Of a stretch of DNA of 64,000 nucleotides, positions 12,998-24,719 are shown piece by piece. The notes under the pieces were generated by a model. That model was given only the letters and a program-made list of their open reading frames with translations. It ran no database searches and was not told the DNA's origin. The translations under genes and the position numbers were made by a program. The DNA comes from Azolla caroliniana. Taxonomy: Eukaryota > Polypodiophyta. Location: NCBI GenBank assembly GCA_043228905.1, contig JBHGNT010000010.1:5394001-5458000 (forward strand), written 5' to 3'. Position 1 is the stretch's first letter. Each line of letters begins with the position of its first letter.

Positions 12998-14213
12998 TGT
13001 TACACCACGTAAAACCGCGTGCGTGTGCTACTCACGCGGGGCCATGGGGCTCTTGGACTAGGGAGCAACTCAAAGACTACGAGGGCACGAACGTTCAAAA
13101 GTCTCGAAGGCTCTCGTGAGTTGAAAGGTAGATTCAGTCTCAACGGCTCTTTAGACTCGAAAGGCTCGTCGAAGTCGAATGCTCCATAGACTCGACAGAC
13201 TCACTGGAGTCGAAGGCTCCACAGACTCGAACTTGGCTCTTAGAGTCTTAGAGTGATGAGTCGAACAATGATTAACGCGACGTGAGGTTTGGATCAAAAT
13301 ACGCGATTCGCATGAGGTTCACGAGAGTGTGAGGGGTTCACAAAATATTAAGACCAAGAGTTGAAGGCTCCTGGTCTAGTTGAAGGGAGTGATGAGCCGA
13401 ACAATGATTAACGTGTGAGGTTTGGATCAAAATATGCGATTAACATGAGGTTCACGAAATTACGAGGGGTTTACAAAATATTAAGACCAAGGTTCGAGGC
13501 TCTACAGACTCGAAGGCTCCCAGAGTCAATGGGAGTGACGCTTCGAACAAGGATTAATGCATGAGGTTTGGATCAAAATACGCGATCATGAGATTACGAA
13601 GGGTTCACACAATATTAAGACCAAGAGTCGAAGGCTCCTCAATTTCAAAGGCTCCACAGATTCGAAGACTCCTAGAGTCGAAGGGAGTGACGCGTCGAAC
13701 AACGATTAACGTGTGAGTTTTGGATCAAAATACATGATACGAGTGGTGCGCGAGCTTGCCGAACCTCTCATTTGAATCCATCAACATGTAATGGATCTCG
13801 CTAAAGAATTGGCAAGAACTAAGGACCCTAATGTTTGAGAAGAAGAGGAATTTAATAAAACCGTAAGACCTTAATACATTGAGGAGGAGGAGGAGGAGAA
13901 GAAGAAGAAGAAGAAGAAGAAAGACCTCCCAAAACCCTGATGGTGCACTCTTGAAAAACAAAATGAGCGACCCTTATTGGTACGCCCCAAACTGTAAAAT
14001 GGGCGACCCAAAATAAGCCCTCTTCTCTTCCTTTTATAGGAAAAAGATCCGCCTAATTTTGGCATTTAATGCTTTTATTCCCTACTTTTCTTTGAAAAAG
14101 AAAAAGGAATAAATAGTCCTTAATTCGCACCATGTTGCAGAGATTCAAACTCTGTACCCATAGTGCAAAGTCTAATAAGGGCTCTAACCTCTAGCCCACA
14201 CCACATGATGACA
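12998..14213 (-). repeat. 3' LTR of the degenerate gypsy-like element
   Basis: In element sense it begins TGTCATCATGTGG and ends GGTGTAACA. It shares ATAAGCCCTCTTCTCTT, the CATTTAATGCTTT stretch and ATTCGCACC with the right LTR. It is longer (1216 against 512 bp), mainly because of an internal tandem repeat. Confidence 0.65.
13254..13745. repeat. Tandem repeat of ~135-155 bp inside the LTR, about 3.5 copies
   Basis: The unit GTGA(T/C)G..TCGAACAA.GATTAA...GAGGTTTGGATCAAAATA..CGAT starts at about 13254, 13389, 13533 and 13687. Each full unit carries ACAAAATATTAAGACCAAG or a close variant and a run of CGAAGGCTCC phrases. The right-hand LTR has one such unit (about 16705-16790), so the array expanded in this LTR only. 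Confidence 0.85.
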
Positions 14214-15124
14214 TCCACCCCCTCAGAACCACACATCCTTCGACATGTGTCATGAAAAGAGGATGATTGGCGGGGACAAAGGTAGTTAGCCTTCAAATCC
14301 TTGACTTCTTGCGTCTCGCATGTGTAATCTTTGTTTCTCCATCTTGATCACGTCCATTCTCCCACCAAAACCATTTTCGCCATCCTATCCACCATACCTT
14401 TTGCCCACACTTTGCACCACCATGACCAATTGTCGTGTCCTTGTCCGCTTTCCTTGAGCATAACCCTTCATGCACCACGAATATGGCACCCTCGTTCCTA
14501 CTGTCTCCTTGGTCAAGGCACTTAAATTGGCCTTGCTTCATCTGATGATCCGCTCTTGCCTTTGTTGGGTCCCATCCAAATGTTGACTTTGACTACTTGT
14601 TGTAGCCTCTTCTTCAAGTACATGCGAGTCCCATTTAGGCCCTTAGACTACCACATTGCATGTTTCCTCCTTTGCCCTCTTTCGTAGTATGCACTCGCAT
14701 TAGAGTTTACCACCTTTCCTTTTATCTTTGTGATAGTGTCCTTGTTCGAGTTGGATGTCACAATCACATCCGGAGGAACACCCTTTATCTTCTCCCGGCC
14801 TATTTGGCCCTTGTCATGCATTGTTGTGCTTTGTTTGGCCTCATCACCCTTTGTATTGGGTTTTTTTACCTTCGCTTCCTTGTTGCCACCTCCTGCTCTT
14901 GGATCTAACTTTGGTTAGGGCCTATCTCTTCAGTGATGGTCCTTTCTCCATTGACCGATATGTCCTCATCCACCATTACCCAAGTCTCTAGAACTTGTGA
15001 GGAGGAAGTCCAAGCGTCTTTGCCGTCCTCATTTGACATGTTGTCCATAGCCACTTCCTCCATGATGTCATTTTTCGTAGCTACCTCCTCAACCATATAG
15101 GCCTCACATTCATTGTCCTTCTCA

Positions 15125-16339
15125 ATCGGGAGCTATTCATTAGGTTGAAAAGGTGTAAAGTTTGAATATTTGATAGCACGGTGTAGATTAAGAACTATTT
15201 ATTCCCTTTGAATGTCGGAATTAGGCACCTCGTTTTCTCTAAAAAAAGAGGAGAAGAGGAAAAAAGTTTTTTTTATATTTTAGATAATAAATAAAAGTGA
15301 ATAGCCTAGTTATTAGAGTTATTCATTAATAGGTTGAAAAGGTGTAGAGTTTGAATCTCTGATAGGCGGTGTGGATTAAGAACTATTTATTCCCTTTGAA
15401 TGCTGGGATTAGGCACCTCGTCCAATTTTGGTTTGGGGTTTACCATTAGAGGTCGCCCACTTTGAGTTTTGGAGCATACCATTAGGTTTCCTTTCCTCTT
15501 CTTCTTCCTATTCGAACTTTAGATTTTTGCCTCTTACTCTTTTCTTCTTCTCCTCCTCATTGTACTTGAGGATTTGGGGTTTATTTTCCATCTTCTTTGT
15601 GAGGAGTTCTCTTAGTTCTTCTCCCTTTTAGGGGTTTTGATTGATATTCTTCTTTGGTAGCTTCTTAAAATTATTGAACTATTCACCTACTTATGTCTAC
15701 TTTTGAGGTTTGGTGTTCTTCTTTGCAATGGAGAATGTTACACGTTAGCGGTTTCGAGAGAAGGGTTGGGCTACCTCACACTCCAGTCATTGAAGGGAAG
15801 GGAATGTGGCACTAGAACACTACATCTTCATGCGAACGACGTAGTCAATGCTGGTAGTCGTGGTCCCAACGGCTCACTTGACTCACTTTCACCAGAAACT
15901 CCATAGTCTCCACTATTGTTTTTTTTTGTCCTCTAATCATACATGGCCATTTTGTAAAAACCACTGAAATCACGATACTCTATCTCTAATCATTGTAAAC
16001 CCTAATTTGTAAAGAGATCACTTATATATTTTCCTCACATTTTCATCTTAATCTTGTGTACATTCCCTTAATCGCGTATTAAAATCTTATCCTCAGATGT
16101 TAATCATCATTCGGGTTGTCGCTCCCTTCCCATCAAAAGAGCTTTCGAGTGTGAAGAGCCATCGAGTTTGAAGAGCTTTTGACTTTGGGCTCCCTTCGAC
16201 TTTCTGCTCCCCTTGAGTTTGAGCCTTATCCTTTGAGCCCAGGACCTAACGTCCACACCTTCCAAGTCCTTGTGTCCTTCCTGGTCCTAGTTTCCCATGG
16301 TCCCGCTCAAGTAGCACAAGTACATGAGTTATTACGACA
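15125..16339 (+). repeat. Inverted LTR copy inside the degenerate gypsy-like element
   Basis: On the plus strand this stretch reads like the reverse complement of the flanking LTRs: AAGAACTATTTATTCCC with ATTAGGCACCTC twice (about 15188 and 15378), a C/T-rich middle, then GGTCCTAGTTTCCCATGGTCCCG and an end in ACGACA at 16339. It is a related LTR in opposite orientation, probably an older insertion. Its left border is uncertain. Confidence 0.55.
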
Positions 16340-16486
16340 ATGCTCTTGACGACATGTTGAGTTGCTTCTCATTTTTCTCTTTCCCTCGCCAAACCCATCA
16401 TCATCCTTGACATCATCTCTGCGAAATCATCCTTGGCCATTGTCATCATGCTCTGCCACTCTTTCACGCCAGGGTTCACCAAATTA

Positions 16487-16998
16487 TGTTGTATACACAT
16501 GCATGCATGTGCTACTCAAGTGGGACCACATGGCTTCTTTGACTAGGGAGAATGGAAAGACTAGGGAGGATGGAAAACTTGGAGGGCATGGACTTTTGGA
16601 GACTTGAAGGTTCCTGGGAGTTAAAAGGTCTTCAAACTTGAAGGGTCTTCAGAGTTAAATGGTCACCAGAGTTGAAGGCTCCACAAGCTCAAAAGCTCCT
16701 AGAGTCGACGGGACTAACAAGTCGAATAATGATTAACATGTGAGGTTAGGATCAAAACATGTGATTAGCATGAGGTTCACAAGATGACACCCCAAACCGC
16801 ATAATGGATGATCCGAAATAAGCCCTCTTCTCTTTCCTTTATAGAAAAAAGAGGTGCCTAATTTTGCCAGCATTTAATGCTTTCATTCCCTCTTTTTCTT
16901 CCAAAAAAAAAGTAATAAATAATCTTCAATTCGCACCGTGGTATACACTCGTCCATCACTTTTCCGTTTGCTACCTTTGGCCATGCCACATCATGACA
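16487..16998 (-). repeat. 5' LTR of the degenerate gypsy-like element
   Basis: The left edge TGTTGTATACAC abuts the primer-site-like sequence, and the right edge ends CATCATGACA. It matches the 12998-14213 LTR in GACTAGGGAG, ATTAACATGTGAGGT, ATAAGCCCTC and CAATTCGCACC. Confidence 0.6.
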
Positions 16999-17420
16999 CC
17001 ACTATCGGTTTATTTATTATATATACATATCTTTTTGTGATTGTGACTGAACCATCACTTTTTCCTTTTTCTACCTTTGGTCGTACCACATCACGTCATC
17101 GCTATTTGCCTCTGCTAAGAACCTAGCGTGTTTCTCCTCTTATTATAAGTTTGTTACAAATACCACTATCTACACCTACTCCATGGTTCCTATGAATATA
17201 ATTGTCTACCTTCACTAAAAAACTTATGTTTAAAAAAAAAAAAAGTATATTACTTGAGAATTGTACATAGAGAAAACAAAAGGAGACATTTCATCTCACT
17301 TCTATTGTGATACAAAGGCTAGTATAAGCATATGATCAAAAAGATGATGTCATATATGAAACAAGTGGAGCAATAACTATGAGCTATGGAATAGAAAGGA
17401 AGGCATGGTATAATTCCACC
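16999..17420. other. Repeat-rich spacer
   Basis: It starts with a partial second copy of the LTR edge (a CCATCACTTTTTCC..CTACCTTTGG phrase and CCACATCACGTCATC). A TTTCTCCTCTTATTATAAG..ACAAATACCAC stretch (about 17131-17165) recurs in altered form at 19716-19752. No gene seen. Confidence 0.5.
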
Positions 17421-18093
17421 TCAAACCAGAAGTTGTATCTGAAAATAAGTGAAGCCCTTGCCATTGTTTCTTAAAGGCCACATAACGTTGCCATAGAACA
17501 GATTTAGTCGAACCCTACAGATCATCATATTGACCACGTATTGTGTGGACAAATAACATCCAAAATTCAATAAACATGGTGTAGAGATGTATGTGAGCAT
17601 TGTTAAAAACAACATCACATCTCGCTTTCCATATTATCCAAAGATCCAACGACGTAATAGCATGCCAAATAACTAGATTTTCAATTATGAACCATCAAAT
17701 AGAAGATGGAAATGAGGTGAGATAGAGGTGTCCACAGGAAAAGTGAAAGACATGAGAAGCATGCGTACTTTCATACCTCATAACATCTCCATAAAGGATG
17801 CCCTATAATACTGCACCCCAAGAGAAAATAGAATCAGAATAACGTTGTCTCAGCAATAAAAATAACTTACTCCGAAATTGCTTAATCCTAGGACATAATC
17901 AAAACACATGCAAACTAAATTCCATAGGTGCACCACAATGCATTCCGCAAGCATATTGCTGATTTTGCCTCAACCAATCACCAACAAGAAGTGCATAATG
18001 CATCAGTAGCCAATAAAAACAAATAACTTTTTTCGGCAACTGCATACTCCACAACCATTTCCAAAATTTGACAAGTTGCAATGCATGCGTCAC
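17421..18093 (-). pseudogene. LINE remnant: zf-RVT region downstream of reverse transcriptase
   Basis: The minus-strand translation contains FWKWLWSMQLPKKVICFYW, a hydrophobic stretch and a Cys motif (CGMHCG). Further on, in other frames, it contains WIIWKARCDVVFN. This is the zinc-binding region (zf-RVT) found C-terminal to the reverse transcriptase of plant LINEs and related genes. The frames are interrupted and no RT catalytic domain is left. No poly-A tail or target duplication was found. Confidence 0.72.
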
Positions 18094-18239
18094 AAAATGT
18101 CAATATCAAGATTTTAACTTCTAACCTTTAAACCAAGGGTCTCACACTCTAACTAATACACAAACTTATTTTAATTAAAAAACATATTTTCATATTATTA
18201 TCATTCAAGAATTATGTGCACTAGACACAATAGATGACC

Positions 18240-19580
18240 GCCAAATGGCATGCATGGATGTACGCCAAGTGGCACACAACATGTATGCCAAATGGTGATC
18301 ATGCACAATCCTATGTACACTATATAAGTGGAAGATCTACTTAGTGTTGAACTGGAATGGTTCAACTCTAGTCTTCAGCAACCTTGTAATCTTGGTTTCC
18401 GGTAATAGAAATTCTTGTCTTCTTGTTTTTTATTATTTATTGTCATTGTGAACCGGAATCCACATTTGTTTTTCTCGAGTATCTATTCAAATTTTCCCGT
18501 CGCAATGGAGACCTTTAGTAAACAAGAGTATATTTGTATTCTATCAGAACTTGACCTCTTAACAAAAAAATTTGTTGCATTGGAACAAGAGAATCAAAAA
18601 CTTCTTGGCGACTTGCAACAAATGAGTGTTGAAAAGGCACAACAACATGAGGAACTCTCGAAATGTGTCCAACAACTTGAAGCTGTTGTGTTATCTCTTT
18701 GACAACAAGCTTCAACCTCTTAAAGTTTGTTGAAGGAACCCAAAATTAGTTTGCCAACAAAGTTTGATGGTACAAGGTCTCAATTTCTAGGATTCTTAAA
18801 TCAGGCACACCTAGAATTCATATGCATCCCAACCGATATCCAAGTGATGCAACTCGAGTGGGGTTAGTTCCTGGAACATTATTGACAGGAACCGCACTAG
18901 CATGGTTTGCACCATTGCTAGAGAAGAAGTCCCCAATACTAGAAAACTTTGATACCTTTATCAACGAATTCCAAGCTAGTTTTGGTGATATTGATAGTGT
19001 AAGAACAACAATAAAAAAGATTCACTGCGCCAAAGAGATCGGCCAACCTCAGCTTATGCAACAGATTTTCGTTTTCTTGCTTGTGATATCCCTTGCGATG
19101 AACCGGCTTTGATGGACTTGCTTCGCCATGGTTTGCGCAATGATGTCAAATACTTGCTCCTAACATTTCATGATGAACCTAAATCACTGACAGAACCTAT
19201 TAGCCACGCAGTTTGATGTGACAATCGTTTGTTTGAAAGATGTTCTGAGCACCAACAAACGTCAACACGCCTTAGATTTGAGCAAGCATTTGCTTCAACA
19301 TTAGCCTCACCACCTTTAGGACCAATGCAAGTTCCTAATCCTAATTCTTTTAATGGACCTACTCCAATGGAGATTGATGTAGCACGTCGTCAAGGTCCTT
19401 TGTCCGAAGCCGAGAAACAACGACGTCGAGCAAATCGACTTTGCCTATATTGTGGTGGTCCAGGACATATAGCAATACATTGTCCACATTGACCAAAGAG
19501 ACATTCCGGTTCAACACCAGTCTTCAACAACCATGTAATCTTGGTTTCCGGTAATAGAAATTCTTGTCTTCTCCTTTGTT
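18240..19580 (+). mobile_element. Small gag-only LTR remnant (Ty3/gypsy-like)
   Basis: A phrase of about 65 bp (AGTCTTCA.CAACC..GTAATCTTGG, then TTTCCGGTAATAGAAATTC) occurs at about 18356-18424 and again at 19504-19574, flanking a broken gag frame. The left copy is preceded by a TATA-like CTATATAAG near 18320. The layout suggests two LTR pieces around gag with pol deleted, or a non-autonomous element. The right copy is short, so the borders are tentative. Confidence 0.5.
18505..19491 (+). pseudogene. Broken gypsy gag with CCHC zinc knuckle
   Basis: It starts METFSKQEY, has a coiled-coil-like Gln/Glu-rich segment, then a gag core in several frames (KPKISLPTKFDGT, LLTGTALAWFAPLLEKKSP, FDTFINEFQASFGD). 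It ends with CLYCGGPGHIAIHC, a C-x2-C-x4-H-x4-C knuckle. A stop at 18700 and frameshifts near 18830, 19110 and 19220 break it. Confidence 0.78.
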
Positions 19581-19850
19581 ATTATCTTCTTTTCTTCCAA
19601 ATTGACATCGTCTTCAAAGCTTGGGTTGTGACAACATGCACATTATTCACAATCCAATGCTACATGGCAACAAGGCATTTATACTTTGATCGCAACAAAT
19701 AACAAAAACTTGTGTGTTTCTCTTCTTATTATGAGTTTTCACAAATACCACAATTTTCCCCTACTCAGAAAAGAGGCATTTCCTCGACTTTGCTCAATGA
19801 CTTAAATACAAATACCACTATTTGTTCAAGCTAAAAAAATCTCTAAGCAC
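19581..19850. other. Spacer before Copia-1
   Basis: Non-coding DNA containing the diverged copy of the 17131-17165 phrase. Its last five bases, AGCAC (19846-19850), are the left target duplication of Copia-1. Confidence 0.6.
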
Positions 19851-20231
19851 TGTTGAGAATTAAGCTCAACTTGGTCTAGTGTGTGAACTCACCTTGAGAG
19901 TGAAGATACACTCCAACGGTCAAGAGTCACCATTATGTCACCACTTTGTATTCTAGCATTTAGTATGAGTCATAGAATCATATTCTATGACACATAACTG
20001 ATGAGCTTTCACATTCCCCATGCTCCATGAGGCTTCTAGTTAATGAAGAGAGAGGGTGACTACATAAAGCACCCTCCTCCCACCTTGTATAATGTTGAGT
20101 CTTTCTCCTTTGTTAATATACTTTTACCTTGCGTATTCTCTGTGTTTCACTCACTCTCTCTCTCTCTCTTACACACACACACAACTCACATCTCTTCCGC
20201 TTCACAAGAATCCATCTCTTGATTCTTTACA
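19851..20231 (+). repeat. Copia-1 5' LTR
   Basis: 381 bp, TGTTGAGAATTAAGC to GATTCTTTACA. It has CTCTCT and ACACAC runs near its end and is followed at once by the primer site. Confidence 0.93.
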
Positions 20232-20244
20232 TAGTATCAGAGTG
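20232..20244 (+). other. Copia-1 primer binding site
   Basis: TAGTATCAGAGTG directly follows the LTR. It differs by little from TGGTATCAGAG, the usual copia site complementary to the 3' end of initiator tRNA-Met. Confidence 0.8.
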
Positions 20245-20390
20245 ATTTGGTAGCTCGATCTAGCCCATTCGCCTCATCGTGATCGTGTGTTGTGCTCCAC
20301 GCCGACGACCAAGAACCAGCTCATCACTATCGTAGCTTCGCTACATAGCTCGCATTCGAAGAGAGAAGAAGAAGAAGAAGAATCGACATA

Positions 20391-21263
20391 ATGAATACTC
20401 AAATGGGGAGCACTCTCCCTACCGAGAAGTTGGATCGAAACAACTTCGCATCTTGGGAGTACAAGATGCACCAATACCTTGTCGGACAAGGTTATTGGAG
20501 CTACATCAAAGGAGCACATGAAGACCGACCCGTCGAAACGGCTCCCGCATATGCGACATGGGAGCAAGCTGCAAGCCGCGTGATATATTTCTTGGCGACG
20601 TGTGTTCATGATCACATGCTCGGCTACATTCGTGAAGCCAAGACGCCAAAGGAAGCGTGGGAAAATCTATGAAAGATTTTCGCCGCCAACATGACTGCAA
20701 GGAAGCTTCAACTCCGCCAAGAGTTGAACAACATTCAACAAAGGGACATGTCCATCATGACATACACCTTGAAGATCAAGGAGCTTTGCGACTCGCTCAG
20801 CTCAATAAGCGTAAGTATAGATGATGATGAGATGGTGCAAATATGCCTTGGCGGCCTCGCACCACGGTTCGGCGCGATGCGAACCGCCGTTCTAGCACGG
20901 GAGAAATCTACCTCCTTCTTTGAGCTCCAATCAATGCTATTGGTCGAAGAAAACCACGTGCGTACAAGGAGCAATGAGTCGGAAGGCCACATGCTCTACA
21001 CGCACTCGAACAGAGGAAGAGGACGCAGACGATCCAGAGGCCGATTCGGCCAAGGACAAGGCGGACAAGGTCCGACCTACGATAACAACTCCCAATTTTG
21101 GCCGCAAAATGGAAGCCAACGAGGAACCTTCGCAAGAAGGGGGAGCTTCCACTCCGGCCCGAGCCATCAAAACGCAACCGAATGCGGATATTGCGGAAAG
21201 CTCAGCCACCACGAAGAAGAGTGCCGAAAGAAGATGCGTGAATCAGCTTCCACAAGCCGATAA
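20391..21263 (+). pseudogene. Copia-1 gag (broken)
   Basis: It starts MNTQMGSTLP. The UBN2-type gag core runs WEYKMHQYLVGQGYW to TPKEAWENL, then a TGA at 20670-20672, then resumes in frame with KIFAANMTARKLQLRQELN. A GR-rich linker and a CCHC knuckle (CGYCGKLSHHEEEC) follow. It closely resembles gag of Copia-3, so the two belong to one lineage although their LTRs differ. Confidence 0.9.
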
Positions 21264-23131
21264 CTCACGAATTGCGCGCACAATTCCGACTACGAAGAGT
21301 ATAACGGAATGTACGGGCACAACTCCGACTACGAGGATCGTGGCGGAATGTACGCATACAATGGCGGAATGTACGCATACAACTCCGACCGTGGCGGAAT
21401 GTTCATGATGAAACATAGAGCAAACTCTATGTCGGCCTCTACCTCAACTAGTGCCCTCAATCCGGAGGACATATGGTTTGTTGACTCCGGAGCCTCAAAC
21501 CATATGACATCCCATAAAGAATGGTTTCTCGAACTTCGAGAGCCGGAGCGACCCGGTTATGTCGAAACTAGAGATGACACTACACACCCGATTCGGCACA
21601 TCGGCAATGTTCCGTTCGGCGAAAGAGGTAAGAAAACATACATTAAAAATGTCTTGCATGTTCCCACCATCACAAAGGTTTTGGTCTCGGTCGGCCAAAT
21701 GGTTGAGCAAGGGATGCAAGTACGATTCGACCAAGAAGGGTGCTTCATCGAAAAAGAAGGCCGAATCATTGCACGCGGAAGAAGAGAGGGCCGGATGTTC
21801 ATTCTCGATTTGCATGAGATGAAATCCGCCATGTTCACGAAAAGCACGAAAGCCGACTCCGACATAGAGCTATGGCATAAGCGAATCAGCCACATTAATC
21901 TCAACAAACTCAAAGCAATGAAATCGAAAGGAGTCGTCATCGGACTCCCGACATTCAAAGAGAAGGATATTGAAGGTGTATGCGAAGCGTGCCAATTCGG
22001 TAAGCAACACCGACACCCATTTCCGAAGGAGTGGAACGTGAGCAAAGGCGTACTAGACGTAATTCATTCTGATGTATGGGGTCCGGCTCAAACGGCGACA
22101 TTCGGCGGATGCCGATATTACGTGCTCTTCATCGACGACTTTTCTAGGCACACTTGGATATATCCAATGTGGCAAAATAACGAAGTGTTCGGACACTTCC
22201 AAAATTTCAAGAATGAAGTCAAGAAAGCCACGGGCTGACATGTACGTTGTCTTCGATCGGATGGCGGCAAGGAGTACTTCACAGACGATTTCACGGCGTA
22301 TCTCCGAAAGGAAGGAATTCGGCGAGAATTCACTTGCTGACACACTCCGCAACAAAACGGGGTAGCCGAGCGCAAAAATCGGCACATCCTCGAAGTAGCG
22401 CGGGCAATGATGAATGAGAAGCATATGCCCAAGTCTTATTGGGCCGAAGCTGCAAATACGGCCATCTACCTAATGAACTGGTGCACAACATCCAGTGTGC
22501 ATGAGGTCACTCCGCACGAAAAATTCTTCGGAAAGAAGCCGAACCTATCACATGTTTGGAGATTTGGCTCCATTGCGTACGTGCACATCCCCGACGAGAA
22601 GCGTCAAAAGCTCGAACCGAAGTCGGAGAAACGTATCCTCGTAGGATACTCACTGGAGCAAATGGGGTACAAGTGCTACAACCCCTCAGCTCGAAAATCT
22701 CGAGTAAGTCGAGACGTCATTTTTGACGAGTCCGCATCCTGGTACGCACCAGAGACAACTTCAACTCTGACTCCGCTCGACCCGGAATCCACCGAACAAG
22801 AGATAGAGGATGAAGATCGCCTTACGCGCATGTTCGAAGAAAGTCCGATCACGACCCGACTGAGCAGACCACAAGAGCCTTTGAGTGATCAAAGCACATC
22901 ACGGCGTAGCCCGAAGATGGACAAAGGCAAATAAAAAATGGCGGAATACGTAGACGATCACTTCGACGATGATGCGTCGGCTCACTCACTCGACAGTGAG
23001 TTCGGCGGTTTTGAGGTACCAATCGGAGCTAAGAAAGCCCTCATCTCTACAAATGAAAAGCTCCGCCGATCCACCCGTGAAAAGAACCCTGTAAGCCGAT
23101 TCGGCTACAACGATTATATGGTGTACCATTA
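21264..23131 (+). pseudogene. Copia-1 protease and integrase (broken), left part
   Basis: A short MYAYN-type repeat is followed by the protease motif DSGASNHMTS (about 21482). Next come the GAG-pre-integrase HHCC part (LWHKRISHINL and CEACQFGKQH) and the integrase core (VIHSDVWGP, FIDDFSRHTW). Stops TGA at 22236-22238 and 22338-22340 interrupt it. The second lies just before HTPQQNGVAERK. The frame resumes at 22407 with the region after the catalytic core (YWAEAANTAIYLMN, FGKKPNLSHVWRFG). It is cut at 23131 by Copia-2 and continues at 28661. Confidence 0.9.
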
Positions 23132-23518
23132 TGTTAGGAAACAGATCCCTCCGGATGGAAGTAAAAAGAACCGGATGACGAGTATCCGGCTATGGAGGAC
23201 TTGGTGAGAACCGGATGAAGAGTACTCGGCAAGAGCCAGATGGTGAAGACCCGGTGAGAACCGGATGTGGAGTACCCGGCAACGGAAGACCCGGTGAGAA
23301 CCGGATGACGTGTGCCCGACAAGCGCTGGATGATGCAGGCCCGGTGAGGAGTGCTCACCGGATGAAGGGACATATTCGTAAATATGTTTCTGAGAGTCCA
23401 TCGGGGCTATATTTGTAAATATCTGAAAAGTCATATTAGTATAAATATGACTTAGGGCAAACTTAGTATAAGGTGTTGTTGTCATTGTTGTTGTCGCGAT
23501 TGTGAGAGAGCAACCGTG

Positions 23519-23564
<46 letters not shown>

Positions 23565-23864
23565 GCTCGAGATATAGAGAGGTCGTTGCCTCTGTTGTAA
23601 TCGCTGCCTGTGGCAAAGATCGTGAGCTCGAGGTCGTTGCCTCCATGAGCTCACTGTTGTAATCATTGTGATATAGTGATAGGTTGGAGTCTGTGGACTC
23701 CCGTGATTTTTCCCTCTCAGGGTTTTCCACGTTAATATCCTGTGTATTCTCTTTTTTCTTTCTGTTTGTGCACTTACCTCCATTTTCATTTCTTCTGTGT
23801 TCAATTGTACAAAGTGATTCACTCTTTGGTTGTTGCCGGAGACTATTCCGTGTATTCCTCAACA
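23132..23864 (+). repeat. Copia-2 5' LTR
   Basis: 733 bp. U3 holds several GAACCGGATG..GAGTA.CCGGC..CGG units, followed by TAGTATAAATATGACTT as a TATA region and a GA microsatellite near 23521-23561. It ends CCTCAACA just before the primer site. Confidence 0.93.
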
Positions 23865-23894
23865 AAGTGGTATCAGAGTGAACCGACATAGAAC

Positions 23895-24719
23895 AATGGA
23901 CGATTCGTTGGGCGGCATGTTCAAGCTCACCGGCTCCAATTATTCAGTATGGAAGTCGAAGATGAGGGACATGCTCGTGGTCAAAGATCTTTGGTTGCCG
24001 GTTCAGTTCGGGGACAAGAGACTGGACAAAATCGATGCCACGATATGGGAGGTCATGCACATGAAGACAACGACGTACATACGGTGCTTCATCGACATGA
24101 GCCTATACAACAAATTCAATGAAGAGAGCAAGGCTCATGAGCTTTGGGAGAAGATCGACATTATGTTTTAGAACAAAAATGCTGTTAACCAGGTTTCGGT
24201 ATTCCGGAAGCTAGTAAGACTCCGGTACCAAGATGGCTCCAGCATGGCGGAGCACATGAATGCCTTCCAGGGGCTGATACACCAGGAAACATCATTGGAA
24301 GTACCTCTCGCCGATGAGGTACTAGCGCTACTCCTGCTCGGTTCCCTCCCAGATAGCTGGGAGACATTGGTTGTCACTTTGGGCAACGTTGGGCCGGAAG
24401 GGAAACGGTTATCCCTAGCAAGAGTGAAGTCGAGCTTGCTAGATGAGGATGCGCGTCGGAAAGATAAGGATACGAACTCCGATTCCAAAGCGCTTCTTAC
24501 CGAATCGGAACGCGGAAGACAAAGGAACCGTAGTCCCCAAAACCGGGAAAAGTCGGGGACACGGTCAAAGTCAAGAGGGAGGCCTACTTGCTTCTATTGC
24601 GGCAAGCCGGGGCACTTCCAGAAGAACTGTCGGCACTTCCGAAAAGACATGGAAACCAACGGTACCGATTCGAAGCGAACACCGGACCGGAACGGTAAAG
24701 ACCGGAGGGGGCCGGACTA
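23895..24719 (+). pseudogene. Copia-2 gag (broken)
   Basis: It starts MDDSLGGMFKLTGSNYSVW. A TAG near 24169 interrupts it. It resumes with the rest of the gag core (SLPDSWETLVVTL), an Arg/Ser-rich linker and the knuckle CFYCGKPGHFQKNC. Another TAG stands near 24718-24720. Confidence 0.9.

Larger units (their letters stand above)
12998..16998 (-). mobile_element. Degenerate Ty3/gypsy-like LTR element without pol
   Basis: Two related LTRs in the same orientation lie at 12998-14213 and 16487-16998. Read on the minus strand, the right LTR ends GTATACAACA and is followed by TTTGGTGAACCCTGGCGTG, a primer-site-like stretch much like those of Gypsy-A and Gypsy-B. The left LTR is preceded by a purine tract (CTGAGGGGGTGGA). 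So 5' is on the right and 3' on the left. The 2.3-kb internal part shows no protease, RT or integrase motifs, only short unrecognised frames, so this is a non-autonomous or badly eroded copy. I found no target duplication. Confidence 0.65.

Noticed and set aside
12674-13012. 112-codon plus-strand frame upstream of the ALS3-like gene
   Set aside because: No family resemblance, and it lies in the probable promoter of the minus-strand gene.
15300-15370. Possible tRNA gene with B-box-like GAGTTTGAATCTC
   Set aside because: No cloverleaf forms, and the phrase belongs to the duplicated LTR sequence of the degenerate gypsy element.
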